From Paralvinella palmiformis (lineage: Eukaryota; Annelida; Polychaeta; Terebellida; Alvinellidae): a DNA stretch of 64,000 nt. The notes beneath the pieces were generated by a model. The model had not been told where the DNA came from. It made no database searches and saw only the letters and a program-made list of their open reading frames with translations. Below are positions 1 to 12,864 of the stretch, piece by piece. The stretch's first letter is position 1; every line of letters starts with the position of its first letter. The stretch is taken from the NCBI GenBank assembly GCA_025642065.1, contig JAODUP010000922.1, positions 128,501-192,500 on the forward strand. Direction: 5' to 3'. The translations under genes and the position numbers were made by a program.

Positions 1-68
1 ATATAGCGTTACATCTCACAATATCACAGCGTACGAGGTAACTAGTTCGTTTTCCATATACAGGTACA

Positions 69-262
69 ATGGGCGTTAGCTTTGTTGTTCTGGGAGAATC
101 CCCAGGCTGTCGCTTATTCGGCACAGCCTCTATGTTGGAGTGGTTGAGAAGGCTCCTCCCCCACCACTCACGGGGGAGCAGTACGGAAATATGGAGCCGA
201 AATACCCCGAGGGTGGTCACTGCCAGAGTGTTTTACGTCCTCAGGGTTTTTTAACGTCCCTC
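69..262 (+). repeat. Interspersed repeat R4, copy 1
   Basis: GGGAGAATCCCCAGGCTGTCG, CACAGCCTCTATGTTGGAGTGG, CACTCACGGGGGAGCAGTACG and GAGGGTGGTCACTGCCAGAG are shared with 23870-24066, and in reverse at 46474-46650. The short ORFs across it are repeat-derived. Confidence 0.8.
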
Positions 263-420
263 TTTATTTTAAGTAATTCAGTGGAGACGGCAACGCCATT
301 TAACGTGGTCATCCACCCACGATGTTGTGAGCCGAGAAATTAATCTCTGGAAAAGTTTCGACCTCTTACGGGGTTCGAACCTGTGACCGTTGGCACCAAG
401 TGCGAGCAAACATCTTAAAT

Positions 421-1480
421 TAAAGTCATTATATGATACCAAATCCAACATCCAACTGAAAGTCTAAAATATTAACTTAACTAAACTCAGAGTCATCTAC
501 ACAGTACAAAGTAATACTAAATAGCGATTCCAAAATACACTTCAAAAATAGCGATTTCCAAATATTAAATCAGTTAAATCATTAGATAATGGTATAGTTC
601 AGGCACAGAGTAGCTCTAACTAACAGAGTTAGCGTATGTAGGATATGAGTAGATTTATTTCAACTAGTTACAGCCAACACCAGTCAGGACTAAACATTTG
701 AGGGAAACTAGTCCAGTTTCTCGCGACTCGGTTTCTTGACATTTCCCGTTTAATTGGTGGTTTTTTATGATCGGGTGTGATACGGTTACGATTAGGAAAT
801 TGTCTGGTACAATGTTTATGCCCGAGAAAACGCCGATTCGAAGAACAACCGATAATCTAGAATCTTCCACGGCCTTTTACCAAGCTTGTTCGCTGTAGAT
901 TATGAACGCATGTAAACAGAAGCCCGATATCGACGCAGCTTCTTATGAAACCCGACAGACTCGTCGGAATTATACACCGGGTTAGATATACATGTAGGCG
1001 GCTTTTCCTCTGGCGAATCTAGCAGCATTAGACTATCGTATGACGGATAGTGTTCGGTTCGTGGAATTTAGCCGCGACGAGTGTGTATTCCGAGCCAGTG
1101 CGCGGAATCGGTGCGATGAGGTTTTTCCCGTGAAGTAGGTAAAAGTGGAATCAGTTCAGCGACGATGATATTTCCAGTGTATAATTCGATCAATCTATAC
1201 ACTGATCCGTATAGGGAGGGATAGGATACAAGCTCGCCGTCTGTCTGATCGGATTGGATTTCGTCACATAAAGGCAGCGATAACTCGCGAAGGCGTCAGT
1301 ACTTATTTTCCGACTGATCCCCTTTGCACACTGAACGGGCACATAACTCTTCATTCCATTAACGGGTTAGAAGTGCGCAAGTATCGAGTTGAAAATGTCC
1401 GAGGGCGGATCCTAACAGAATATGAGAGATGCTCGGAAATTATTCAACTTTCCAGTTTTATTTCATTGATACACCATGCA
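421..1480. other. No gene recognised
   Basis: No splice-bounded exon or known repeat seen. 1000-1380 is more CpG-rich than its surroundings but holds no long open frame. 291-370 and 1481-1560 share a short repeat (CGCCATTTA...ACGATGTTG). Confidence 0.5.
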
Positions 1481-1825
1481 CCGCCATTTATCCGGGCCAC
1501 CCTTCCACGATGTTGCCAGTTCAGAAGCTGATTTATGGAAAGGTTTCGGTCCTTTTTTTCCGAGATTCGATTCACTTTCGCTTCTGGGCCCCGGAAAGGG
1601 AAGCAGGTTTAACCGGTAGCCTTTAAAGGTGCAAGAGATGAGAGAGGAACAACTGCCGGCATGACGTGGCACACTTCCGGTAAATTACTGCAGGAAGTTA
1701 GCAGCCGAATGGACGATACTGAAGTACAAATTTTGGTATGTTGTCTGGTTAAACTACCTAATTTTGTCAATTAGATGTTTATTTTAGCACATTTAGCAAC
1801 GTTGTAGGTTACGTCTGGTATATCA

Positions 1826-2107
1826 CTACAAGGTCTCTATGACCTCATTGGTAAGAGTATGGGGCTTCTTTGCTCATGTTCATGCTGTGCGGAGGTCGGA
1901 GTGTCGAATTACGGCCGTGGCACCATAGTAAGAGGACTTTTTCATCAAAACAGGAAACTGGTTAGGTTTAGTCCGCCGAATAAGCCATCCATTGTAAAAT
2001 CTAAATCTATTTAAAATTAGTCCTCTTGGTGAAGCAGTAGATTACAGACTATATGGGTCACCCTCATTTGAGATAGCCAAGCCACTTAAAATAACTGCCA
2101 TTTCGGC

Positions 2108-2146
<39 letters not shown>

Positions 2147-2147
2147 C
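1826..2147 (+). repeat. SINE-C (third tRNA-like family) with (ATT)n tail
   Basis: GACCTCATTGGTAAGAGTAT A-box-like head, GAGTGTCGAATTACGGCC B-box-like, then GTCCTCTTGGTGAAGCAGTAG and TTTCGGCCATTATTATTATT tail. Confidence 0.75.
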
Positions 2148-2599
2148 ATTACTATTGTTATTTTTATAGTATCACCAACTATTAGATAATAAATCCCAAT
2201 AAAAGGCTATGCTCTCTTTATACGCCAACCGGTTCTATAGCCCTACTTTCCTGTGTATGTATATGTGCTCGTTTGTAAAATACGAAGTAAATATGTCGGA
2301 CAACAACACTCCATTGACAAATCATTATTACACAGTATTAGATCTACTGTTAGGAGTTCTAAATCCAATGTAATCTTCCGATGATGGTCGTAATAGCCCA
2401 TTCTCTACTTATTAACCAATTACTGAAGTACCGAAATGAAGACAGACCACTGACCACAAGTCTCAGATACTTATCAACGTGAAGAACAAGGCAGGTTACG
2501 CCGAGCCAACCACTCTCAATAAAATAGGAGTAAAAAATGTCGAGAACGACCCAACTAAAGAATCTAACTAAAGAAAACTAAACAATACAATTTCTTTAG

Positions 2600-2610
2600 A
2601 AACACACACG

Positions 2611-2662
<52 letters not shown>
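2600..2662. repeat. (CA)n(TA)n microsatellite
   Basis: CA run passing into a TA run at the edge of repeat R2. Confidence 0.95.
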
Positions 2663-2665
<3 letters not shown>

Positions 2666-2763
2666 GTCGCGTCGTGACGCCTGCCCGTTTTAAATCTGAT
2701 CTTTGAAGACAGTGACAATTGAAAGAAAAATACAGCCATTGAAAAATAGCTATAAATAGGGCT

Positions 2764-2920
2764 GCTTAGATATTTAGATTTTGCGGACTGGTGAGACATT
2801 ACACATGTCTCAGCAAGAAAAGTCGCCACTCAGGATTCAGTCTCGTGAAGAAACGTCCAGAGTTTGAATTTACGGTTCGAGATTCTCTGTACCTGTGCCT
2901 TATCATACACAGCTAAAACA
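2764..2920 (-). repeat. Interspersed repeat R2
   Basis: GACTGGTGAGACATTACACATG, AAAGTCGCCACTC and AGAAACGTCCAGAGTTTGAA recur at 3350-3475, 24638-24770, and in reverse at 17998-18125 and 53808-53905. Ends of copies are often CA/GT microsatellites. Confidence 0.78.
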
Positions 2921-2992
2921 CACATTGCCCGTGCCAGAGATTGAGGTTCGTGTTTTCTTTTTACCAATTTTGTTTTATTTGATATAAAGGGT

Positions 2993-3301
2993 TAGTGACG
3001 AGTAGGTCATAGCATTTATTGGATTTGTATGCTCATGAGATATTTGACCTTCCAGCAAATATCACAAAGCATATTATCCTGCGGTTGAGATGTTCCTTTT
3101 TCTGTGGGTGGAGACTGTATGTTTAAGGTCCACGCGTTCTAAGAAAAGCTGTATATTCCGTGCACTATTTGCGTCTTTGGAGGCACGCCGTTTAGATGTT
3201 TGGCCTGGTTATCCAGCATTTAAATGACTGTAGCAGACACAGTACGCTCTTAAAGCATTATATGTACTCCTAACTCAAGAATAGAAACACTGCATCGCAT
3301 C
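2993..3301 (+). repeat. Interspersed repeat R3, copy 1
   Basis: GTGACGAGTAGGTCATAGC, CCAGCAAATATCACAAAGC, TTGCGTCTTTGGAGGCACGC and AAACACTGCATCGCATCTC recur at 23558-23853 and in reverse at 53387-53645. Confidence 0.8.
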
Positions 3302-3349
3302 TCAAACACACACACACAAAAAACACACACACACACACACACACACAGG

Positions 3350-3475
3350 GACTGGTGAGACATTACACATGCCTCAGCAAGAAAAGTCGCCACTCTGGAT
3401 TCAGTCCCCTGAAGAAACGTCCAGAGTTTGAATTCACGGTTCGAGATTCTCTGTGCCTGTGCCTTATTATAGACT
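3350..3475 (-). repeat. Interspersed repeat R2
   Basis: Same core as at 2764, preceded by a (CA)n tract. Confidence 0.78.
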
Positions 3476-3689
3476 AAATTATTAATATCATATTCTGTCC
3501 ATCCGCGACTCTTCAGCCATAGTTTCTGGAAATACATTACGACATAGACATAATGTATTTCAAATATTAAGAGTAAGTTCGAATTCTCCAACATAAAATT
3601 TATAGGAGACTTTTAATCACGTTAAATTATAAATTATTTAGAATCCGATATCACAATATCACTAATTATTCAATTGCAATAATTAGTCT

Positions 3690-3787
3690 ACATGGTTCAT
3701 ATAGGTAGGATTTATTCAGTTATTCGAACCCAGAATAAAGCTGAGGTCAGCATCTGAGGTGTCGAAATGCTTTATATACAGGTTTCT
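3690..3787 (+). repeat. 98-bp direct repeat, copy 1
   Basis: CATGGTTCATATAGGTAGG to GTCGAAATGCTTTATATACAG; matches 4952-5047 with only a few mismatches, same orientation. Confidence 0.82.
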
Positions 3788-3962
3788 TTTGGACCACAGA
3801 AAATTACTGTTGAATGTAAACTGTGGTGTCAAAATAGTGTATGATATGTATGTAGCAAGTCACCATTGAACCACACGCACGTTTTTTACGTGCTTCCGCT
3901 TTTTGTACGTAGCCTGCATGTAGCCGCTTTCCTGTGGGCGTGACATATTTGTCGCGTACGAA

Positions 3963-4170
3963 AAGCGAATTAGCTGGTTCCCACAGGCTGATGAGTAGAC
4001 CAGACACATGCTTAGGTATACGCACATATCTATCAATATGTGGAGGTATGGAACATTTTATTTTTAGATTAATGTATGTATAGTTGTATTTGTATTTAGA
4101 TTTATGGAGGTAGGTCTCGAAGGATGTTGATGCTCTGTGCCTGTTGCCTCTTACTATGTACCCTAAAACG
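3963..4170 (+). repeat. Interspersed repeat R7, copy 1
   Basis: AAGCGAATTAGCTGGTTCCC, ATGTGGAGGTATGGAACATT and GGAGGTAGGTCTCGAAGGATG recur at 18240-18450. Confidence 0.78.
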
Positions 4171-4951
4171 CACATTGCCCGTGCCAGACATCTTATCTAT
4201 TTCCATCCAGATTCCTTATTACACCAATGTAAGAAAGTTATGTCGTTGTTGCAACATGTTTGAGTTTATTAGCTTTGTTATGTATAATGTAGAATCTATA
4301 TTGTTGTCCTCTTATGTGGTCTGGCGAAACGACCTATTAATTCATACAATGCTGCTTGATGGATTTATACTCCTGGAGTCGTTTGTTACTCCGGTAGGCT
4401 TCTGCATGGGTATTAAGCTGCGGACAGAGTTTTTTCCCATATTATGAGTAATTAGATTACACTGATATAGGAAATTTGTTAAATGTATAGCTATTATAAT
4501 CCCGACGTGTCATTCGCAGTATCGGAGATCTGCCTGAAATCCGCTGTTCTCGACCATGGGTCAAATAGATTAAGTGGATAGGCGCTTTAATTTAGATCCC
4601 ACCACACCTAACTGCATATACTTAGGGACGCTAAATTAAGCGTGAATGAACGTTCCTTAGTGATGAACGGAAACGTATGAGGGTTAGCTGTTAGGTTCGA
4701 GTAAATCGTAGTATTTACTCAGGTTTGAGACGATATTTCGTTCTAGTCCAGTAATAATCCATTGTGCGGTATTGCTACTTTGTTTTTATTTTAGTTTAAT
4801 CGCTTTAGTGAGTCCATACTGTGTTAGTGTACATTCTCTTTGTTATGAACAAACTGTAATGTTGTTAACACGCTGAGGCTATATATAGGGCTTGAATTTT
4901 CACTTAGGTTAGAGAAGAACTTCGACGCCAGACCAGTCGGACGTGTATTGA

Positions 4952-5047
4952 TACATGGTTCATATAGGTAGGATTTATTCAGTTATTCGAACCCAGAATA
5001 GAGCTGAGGTCAGCATCTGAGGTGTCGAAATGCTATATATACAGGTT
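4952..5047 (+). repeat. 98-bp direct repeat, copy 2
   Basis: Second copy of the 3690 repeat, 1.26 kb away, ending at a TA/CA microsatellite. Confidence 0.82.
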
Positions 5048-5074
5048 TCTCACACGCACACGCACACAAAATTC

Positions 5075-5122
<48 letters not shown>
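5075..5122. repeat. (TA)n microsatellite
   Basis: TA run after CACGCACA, at the end of the second 98-bp direct repeat. Confidence 0.93.
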
Positions 5123-5128
<6 letters not shown>

Positions 5129-6014
5129 AATGAATCATGATATGTGTATGTCTGAATGGATTTGAGACATATAATATTTATCTTCAGTACAAGTTTTGTG
5201 GTTGTCTCGATTGCGTATCTTAAGTTAGCTACTTTTTAAGTGGGTTAGAATAATTTATTATAGCAATAATGCTGTTAACATCCACAATAAGAATAGTAAC
5301 GAGGTTTTCTGTAAATGCACCACTTCATCAAATATGTCTACAAATGCTAAAATACGTGTATATACTATTAATTGGTCTTTCGTAATATTGTCAAAAACTT
5401 GGAAGATTAATCTTCTTATTTCAGGATATGTCAGCCATTATTAACTAAACGTATATTTCATATTAGTTCGTCTTGATCATTGTATATTCGCCATAATCAG
5501 CGAAAGACGGCCGCTATTTGCATTAAATAAATCTTATGGAACAAACACAGTCCGTATGGTAGTATACATAAATAGTTAAATGGTACAGTATCACCCATTT
5601 TGTCCCCAAATTAGCGCATCCAAATTTAAATATTTTACTCTAATATCCTGCTTGATAACAGATACCACCATATTTTCACCTATTTCATACAGGGTCCTAA
5701 AACGTGCCACTTTACACAATTGGTCTTCTTATAATAATAATAATAATAACGGTGTTAATCTTATGATAGGTTCTTGGTTGATCGTTGCCGAGTTATTGTT
5801 CAGATAGATAAATAAATGTTATTACTATTTTGTGGCCACTTTTATGTACGCGGTACGCAATTTGGATCAAACACTCTTCAAGAGAAATGAAAGAATGAAC
5901 CTGAAATAGACTAGAGTTCGATCATCGATTGTCGATATTCCCAAAATCGTCTGCTTGGCTCACCTCAATCGCTGCTTCTATGCAAATCGCTCTTGACCGT
6001 TGAATGCAAATGAC

Positions 6015-6017
<3 letters not shown>

Positions 6018-6063
<46 letters not shown>
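6018..6063. repeat. (TA)n microsatellite
   Basis: Uninterrupted TA run. Confidence 0.95.
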
Positions 6064-6066
<3 letters not shown>

Positions 6067-7242
6067 ATTTATACCGTGTCACCTACCTCCCGAACGAAAC
6101 ATTTTGGTTTAGTGGAGTAGCAAAAGATTATTGTTGGTGCAAATTACCAACTTTCAAAATATAAAACTCACCGCCGTTGAACTGGATCCCGCTGACAGAG
6201 TAAGGCCACAGATGACCTGAAACCGCTCACTCTTTGTTTTATAAAGCTGATGCAATACGTAAATCATCCCGAGCGTGACAACAAACTCAATCGACGACCT
6301 TCACCCAGGCCCTACATTTTGAAAGCACGTTATATGTATCTAGGACTAGAAAATCCATGAACTGTTTACTGAATGCCATGAACGTGTTTTATTATACAGT
6401 TGCTTACTTCGCTTTGGTATGGAGGTTCGGTTGAACCACTCTCCACACAATGTTTAAAACGGTGCGGAATTAATTTAAATGGATTAAACTACATTCTGGA
6501 TGTTACATCGAACATTTCCATAACCCCCAATTGTGTTCCCGGCCCATCGGAGTCCCGTTTTGGGGTAATCTATTTTACTCTCGTCAAGCATAACTACCTC
6601 CAACAGAGACAAAGCTGTAACTACTTGTCATAAAACAAAACAAACTTACAAGAAAACGTTTATGTGTATGACGAATTATGACATAATAAACATATGAGTT
6701 AGGTATTCAGTGTAGTAAGCTTAAGTTGAATGAAATGGAGCTTCTATAGGCTAGTCTTAGAAATCGAAAAAAACCAACATATATTTCCAACAACGGTGTT
6801 AACTTACATTTTAAATGTTATTGTTTTTTTTTTCTAAACAAAAAATAAAAATATTATTTGTAATAAATCATTTCACTAAAATAGACATTGGGTGTGAAAA
6901 TGGACCCTATGGCTCCTAAGTGCGGCCCTGCTATCATTAACCTAACATAGCCACTAATGCATCTGTTTTCTTTCGGTGGAATTGAGAGCTAGTGTTGTTA
7001 AGCCAGAGAGCTGGCTGTAAACATGGTAGGGTCAGGAGTTCATGTCCCAGTTATATGTCAAACTGCGTGCCAACTGTCAGAATCTGAGTGAATGACTGAA
7101 TAATTGAGTGAGTGAGTAAGTAACTGAGTGAGCGAGCGAACCAAAAACCTAATTCGGTAGCCGTCAGACAGAGTAGGAGATTTGTATGTATAAAGATTTG
7201 GAGGTATAGATTCTTATGGGTGTGTTTTGATGCTCTGCTGTT

Positions 7243-7245
<3 letters not shown>

Positions 7246-7300
<55 letters not shown>

Positions 7301-7326
7301 TTTTTGTGTGTGTGTGTGTGTGTATG

Positions 7327-7368
<42 letters not shown>
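7246..7368. repeat. (TA)n(GT)n(TA)n microsatellite
   Basis: TA, GT and TA runs in series; the ORF across it is an artefact. Confidence 0.95.
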
Positions 7369-7370
<2 letters not shown>

Positions 7371-7840
7371 TCGAGGTCGAACTATAACATTCATACAGGT
7401 AACTCAGAGACTGTTGACATTAGGTCTTTTATTAAGCCTGGTAGTGAGGATTGACTAACAACAAACAAAATAGATAAATTATAACAATTAAGAAATAATA
7501 TTGTGCAATAAATATACACGTATTCATAACAATCTAGAAAATGGACTATGCTGTGTACAATGACCCTCTCATTTTCACTCAAACGGCAATTACATACGGC
7601 TCACACAAACAAAGTATTATCCACTTTAACGTATAAGTACATTCCCTACGGGCACAATAATGGCGGAATTCTGACCAGCAAACATCCATTATCATCACCC
7701 AAAACAATAAACAGAAACATACCATAATATTAGCCTTTGAATCGGACTCTTACCTGTGTGTTGTAGGATTCATTTCTCTTGGCAGATGCTCCTCGGCTAA
7801 AGACACTCAAATCATCTGAAGATCATTTCTGTGTTCGTTT

Positions 7841-8035
7841 ACGTGGTGATGATGATGGTGATGATTGATGTTACCTTTGTGCACAGGCTAGGCTAAATGG
7901 GCCGAGTGACCTCCAAAGTTAATGAAGGGAAGTCAAAGATGAAACAACCTTCAGATGTCCACGCCGAGATTCGAACTCTGGTGGTAATTATCTGTGTTCC
8001 AACCCGCTAGCGCTAGACCATAGAAGCGCCCTGTA
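7841..8035 (-). repeat. SINE-A copy
   Basis: Minus-strand copy with gatgatgattgatg tail, GTGCACAGGCTAGGCTAAATGG body, GATTCGAACTC B box and a head near gcgcc at 8030. Confidence 0.8.
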
Positions 8036-8204
8036 CGCTTACGTGGTAAAAGCTCCAATAATATAACTTTAACAATTTCCCACTTATTGTTTATTGTTTC
8101 ATCTAACACCTAAGCACACACGTTGTTTGTTACGTAAACAAATAATCAACTATCATCATACAATACCTTGAGGCAACCTCATGTTTATACTATTACTACT
8201 ACTA

Positions 8205-8535
8205 ATAATAATAATAACATGTGACATTTATATTGCGCCCTATCTAACTAAATAACTTTCTAGGGAACTTTACAGTATTATTATCCACGACTCGGATCTG
8301 TTTCAATCCAGCACACGCCTCAACCCCCAAGGGAATATAAAACGCATACTGCCATTATGGACGCAAAGTATTAACACACCACGCGCACGCACGCACATAC
8401 ATCACGTTATGTCAGGTACTTCACTTCTGGTCGAGTGAACCAATCGCCCCCCGACAGCATTGCAGCTCCTGGTTCTCGAACCCGCGACGCTTCAGTTACG
8501 AGTCCGATGCTCTAACTAACAGCGCCATCATGACT
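8205..8535 (-). repeat. SINE-B (second tRNA-derived family)
   Basis: On the minus strand GATGGCGCTGTTAGTTAGAG is A-box-like and CGCGGGTTCGAGAACC is B-box-like. The body CTTAGGG/GCAGCATGCG and GTAAAGT..CTAGAAAGTTATTTAGTTAGATAGGGCGC leads to ATAAATGTCAC and an (ATT)n tail. Confidence 0.75.
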
Positions 8536-9867
8536 AGACAATATACAGTTTCGATGTCAATAAAGTCAGTGATGAACAATCAAAAAGGTTCAGACAGATC
8601 GATAAGGGGAGAGAGCCATATACGTTATTATTATCAAGCGAGTATTGAAAGCTATGACTTCTAACTAAAACCGCCAGATATTAGGTTAAACAAAAAGGCT
8701 CGAAACAAATTCATAATTGATCAGCATCATCAGATTTACTTGGTCAAATGCTCCCGGGCCTGTAATTCTATTTACGACGTTCTTTGGCTTTTCTTCAATA
8801 TTGGAGGGACTTATGCTTGTTTCAGTTCACTTGTAAATGCAGCTTTTCTTTTTGACTTGTTAGCAATTGATTTGATTTGCCCAGATAGATATGCAGCCCC
8901 AGATTTTATCAGTTTCGGGAGAACTTGATCATAACCAGTATCAACATTAATCAACGGTGTCTTTAAAACAAGACCTTCATTTATTTCATTAAAACGTTTA
9001 ATTATAGTACGAATTCATTTAATGCAATCTTAATCCTAAGTGTGCGCAATAATGCTATGAAAATCATCATATTCACGGAAATAATTAGTTCTCAGTGTTA
9101 TAATTAATGAGAAAAGTTATGTAGATCTAGAATAAAACATTTCATTCAGACGGAACCGTGAAGACATTTCTAGGATGTTAAAACGGCGATGGATAACATC
9201 ACATTGATAACACCGGATTAATAACATCAGATTGATAACAGCAGATTGATAACATATCTTCTACTTGTATGTATTTCCCCTCCGAAGTATGACATAGGTT
9301 TGTTCTAGATTCAGTTCAGTCTTAGAATCCATAAATACGTTACAATCGTTTCAAGATTATGTGAAGTCATCAATCTGATCAGGCGATGTCAAAGACTTTA
9401 GCCAAATAAATACTAATCCGCAAACAATGATACATAAAAACGGATACTGTAATCTTTAACGGATTATTTCGTTTATGCAAGAAATAAAAAATATTTTACT
9501 TCAGATATTTCGATATATATATATATATATACACGCACACGCACACACACATACACACACATTTTGTACGTAACCATTCATCACAGATTTACTGCCAGGT
9601 AATTCCCAAAAGCATACGCATATATTTAGATAGTTATCATTTAATTAATTGAATCAATATCATTTGGTAATGACACATATTGCATAATGCAGTATACGCT
9701 TGCAACTAAACTCTACTGGATGGCATATTTATATTTTTTGGGTATATCTGGATTATATTTAAGGCTTGTGTATGAAAGTTTAGCATTAGTTCCCAAGTAT
9801 ATATGCAAACTGTGATGTTATGTAGGACTTTGGGCTATATTTACTTACATAAGATTACATAAGTGCG

Positions 9868-10016
9868 ATGATGATGATGATTGATGTTTTACGGCCACTA
9901 AATGGCCCGAGCGAGCTCCAAAGGTAATGAAGCGAACCTTCATATATGCCCACGCTGAGATTCGAACACGGGCGATAGTGATTTGTGGTCCAACACGCTA
10001 CCGCTAGACTATATTA
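9868..10016 (-). repeat. SINE-A copy with internal deletion
   Basis: Tail GATTGATGTTTTACGGCCAC is followed directly by taaatggcccgagcg, missing the 'tttgtgcacaaggtaggc' part; GATTCGAACACGGG B box is present. Confidence 0.75.
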
Positions 10017-10164
10017 TCGGTATAAACTAAACTGTCCTTGTTTAATTTGAAAGGATGCATGCAAAGGGGGGCATTGCCTGATTATGTATTCCGCTCTTGA
10101 CTGGTACATATACACTATTTACAATATTTGCCTAGCTCTCATGACAAATTGTATTGCTGTGGAC

Positions 10165-10580
10165 TTAACATGGACTTAAAACTGTTTATTGACCTCAGCT
10201 GGGAGCGAGTTCCTTCCAATCGTTCACAATTCCTTGACTGAAACCTGGCTGCCGACTTCCCAATCTGGCGTGTTTTTTTATTATCTTCTGGTTGTGACCT
10301 CAAGTGACTGATGCAGCACTTAGTTAAAAGAAGATAGTACTATCTATTCTATCGATTCCATTTAATATTTTGTAAGTCTGAATCATGTCCCCTCTTCTCC
10401 TACGGTGTTGTAATAATGGCAATTTTAGGGCTCTTAGTCGCTTATCATATGTTAGACGGCTTATCTCTAAAATGGGTTTGGTGGCCTGTCTCTGAACCAG
10501 ATTAGATTCCCATATTCTAAATGTGGTCGGACCATATTTGTGAAGATTCTAGGCATGGTGACATTATCAAGACATGTGAA
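10165..10580 (-). mobile_element. LINE fragment, reverse transcriptase C-terminus, dead
   Basis: On the minus strand: RPHLEYGNLIW, a frameshift, then RQATKPILEISRLTYDKRLR, RRRGDMIQTYKILNGIDRID and FSQGIVNDWKELAP. This LEY...KR..RGDMI.TYKIL...VN.W pattern is the tail of CR1/L2-like reverse transcriptases. Stops and a frameshift show it is inactive. It differs from the 13.9-kb fragment. Confidence 0.75.
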
Positions 10581-12535
10581 AGTGGCTCTTATTTATATTT
10601 GTATATGCAGGCCCACCTATATTTGTCAGTAACGGACGCATTAATTTCTAGCGACAATACTGGAATCTAGTACTGAAGAACTAAAGATAAATTGGGCAGT
10701 TTCGGTTGTTTTGAAGACGTCAAATCAGGTTACAAGTACAGAATCCGTTGACATGTTATATCTTAAATCCGTTAAATTCTTTGAATCTGAAGCTAATTGT
10801 ATAAGTTACAAATAATCGCGTATTAATTTCAGATACGCAGTTTTACTTTGCTGTAGATACCACTCCCACTGGAATAGGAGGAATGTTGATGCCAGTTTAT
10901 TCACTAAAATGGGTTTGTAAAACTCTTGATACCTTTACAGAATTAGCAATGCCAGTCCGAAATATTTAGTTTTTGCTTTTTAAATTTTGAATAATAGACT
11001 TTACTGTTATTATATCTGATGTCATTTAAATTTGATTTTAAAGAGGGATATAAACAATGAAAATCCGTTTAAATTAACTGGGCAGTCAGTATTAACAAAG
11101 CTTAGAAACTTGTATACAATGTTATGGCTACTTTCAGTCGATTTTGTTCTGTAATGTGTAATACACACATAATACAGAGCAACCTTTATGATAGTTCACA
11201 GTTTTACACATTAATTCGCCATCAAAGTTCAAACCATCTGTAATGTATACTGGTGAGGTTGCTGTCCTTTGCCAAATATTTTAAACGCCTCGTCACTGAT
11301 ATATAAAGAAGTTTTGGTGTCCATGGTGAAGTGATAATGTCATTGGGCTAGAAATGAATACCTCATTCTGGATTGCTGGTCTGTTACTGGTAGCAGACTA
11401 AACAGCATGCTTCGACGGAGCTGATGTTTAAACCAAATTTTACAGTTCTAAGTGCAAAGTACCAACAACAGAAGACGTTGTCTTGAACTCAAACTATATC
11501 ATGACTGAATGAATTATTTATTTAATTAATATTATGTACATTTCTCTAGTACATTTCCTAGTACATAATTACCTAAAATGACCTCATTTTTGCTCACATA
11601 ATTACCGAAGATGACCTCATTTTCGCTGATATATTAACCGAAGATTTTCAAGAATGTTCTTCCCACATATAATGTGAGTGACGCCTTATGTGCGATGAAT
11701 GGCATTTTGAACCTTAATCAATAATAATACTTAGCACAACACAGCAAATAATATATCGTTTAAAGTTAACTTTTGATCAGCAGTTGAGAAGCCCAGTTAT
11801 TTAAATGGGCTCTTTGCGATAGTAATCCGTTAGACTACGCATGGAGGTTTGAAAATGTGCATATTTAAAGTGCTTAAGGCAAATTATGCTAAATTGTGGC
11901 ATATAAGCTTTTTAGTGGTATTGAGGGGTGGTGAACTCAAATATGTTGTATGCCCAGCTAAAAAATGCCCGATATTGCCAGAAAATTGAGAAATCTACGA
12001 TGGCCGCCACCGCCGTGCTGAAATGTGTTTATATACATATCATTTTGACTAAGCAAGGTAGAAACTTTAATGAAATGTGCTTTTGTAAGTTTTCGTATAT
12101 GGGAAATCCAATGCCGTATTTAGGTTTGAGATCAAATGTCAAGAAACTGATTGAAACATATTTATGTCAAAAATAGTCGTTTTTAACGTTGAATAATTCG
12201 TTGACTAGAAATGATCCACAAGCCCCATCCGCCTCGCTCCCAACTAGGAACACAAACCGCCCATGTTTTTAAAGCCCAGTAATACACTACTTATGATTTA
12301 AATGTTGGCAGGAAATATATTGCATTAGTTGATCATAGCTCATGTCAAGCATTATTATACACTCCCTTAATTTTATGTACAAACATAAACTTATTCCTGG
12401 TCGTTGTGAGTGTTCTGGCAGTTGTTGCCAAGGTTTCTCCAGGTGCACGAATCGATGCATTCAATGCTGAGTATCCTACAGCTGCAGTTTTGTCTGCGGC
12501 ACCCGTTCGTACAACCAGATTTCGGGATAGATGGC

Positions 12536-12569
<34 letters not shown>

Positions 12570-12860
12570 TAGTCGTCGCACTAACTGACCGTTCAGGTGC
12601 ATCCATTCCATTTCGGTCACTTGGGGAAGATTAGAATATGGGGAGTGTGCTTAGTGCAAGACACTTTCTTGATAATGTGAACGCATTATGCGAAACTCGA
12701 CCGCATCTGAGGTTGGTGGCAGAGTCTCTTGAAGAAGACTGATACGAAACAATTTGACTCATGCTTTGTTCATGTATCAACCTCGGCCATATATCTTAAA
12801 GGTGAATTTATATGCTAATATAGCTATATTTTCGGTGAGAGTACCCTTGCCAAGGCCAAT
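10581..12860. other. No gene recognised
   Basis: AT-rich. The 82-codon frame at 11928 has no recognisable motif. A (GA)n run lies at 12534-12569. Nothing else was seen. Confidence 0.45.
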
Positions 12861-12864
12861 CAGA

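Larger units (their letters stand above)
5123..7840. other. No gene recognised; AT-rich with microsatellites
   Basis: The only open frame above 70 codons outside simple repeats (6400-6633, +) shows no family motif and no matching splice neighbours. A short R7-like piece occurs near 7190-7235. Confidence 0.5.

Noticed and set aside
8740..8928. 62-codon hydrophobic plus-strand ORF
   Set aside because: No signal of splicing or homology; similar ORFs occur by chance in this AT-rich sequence.
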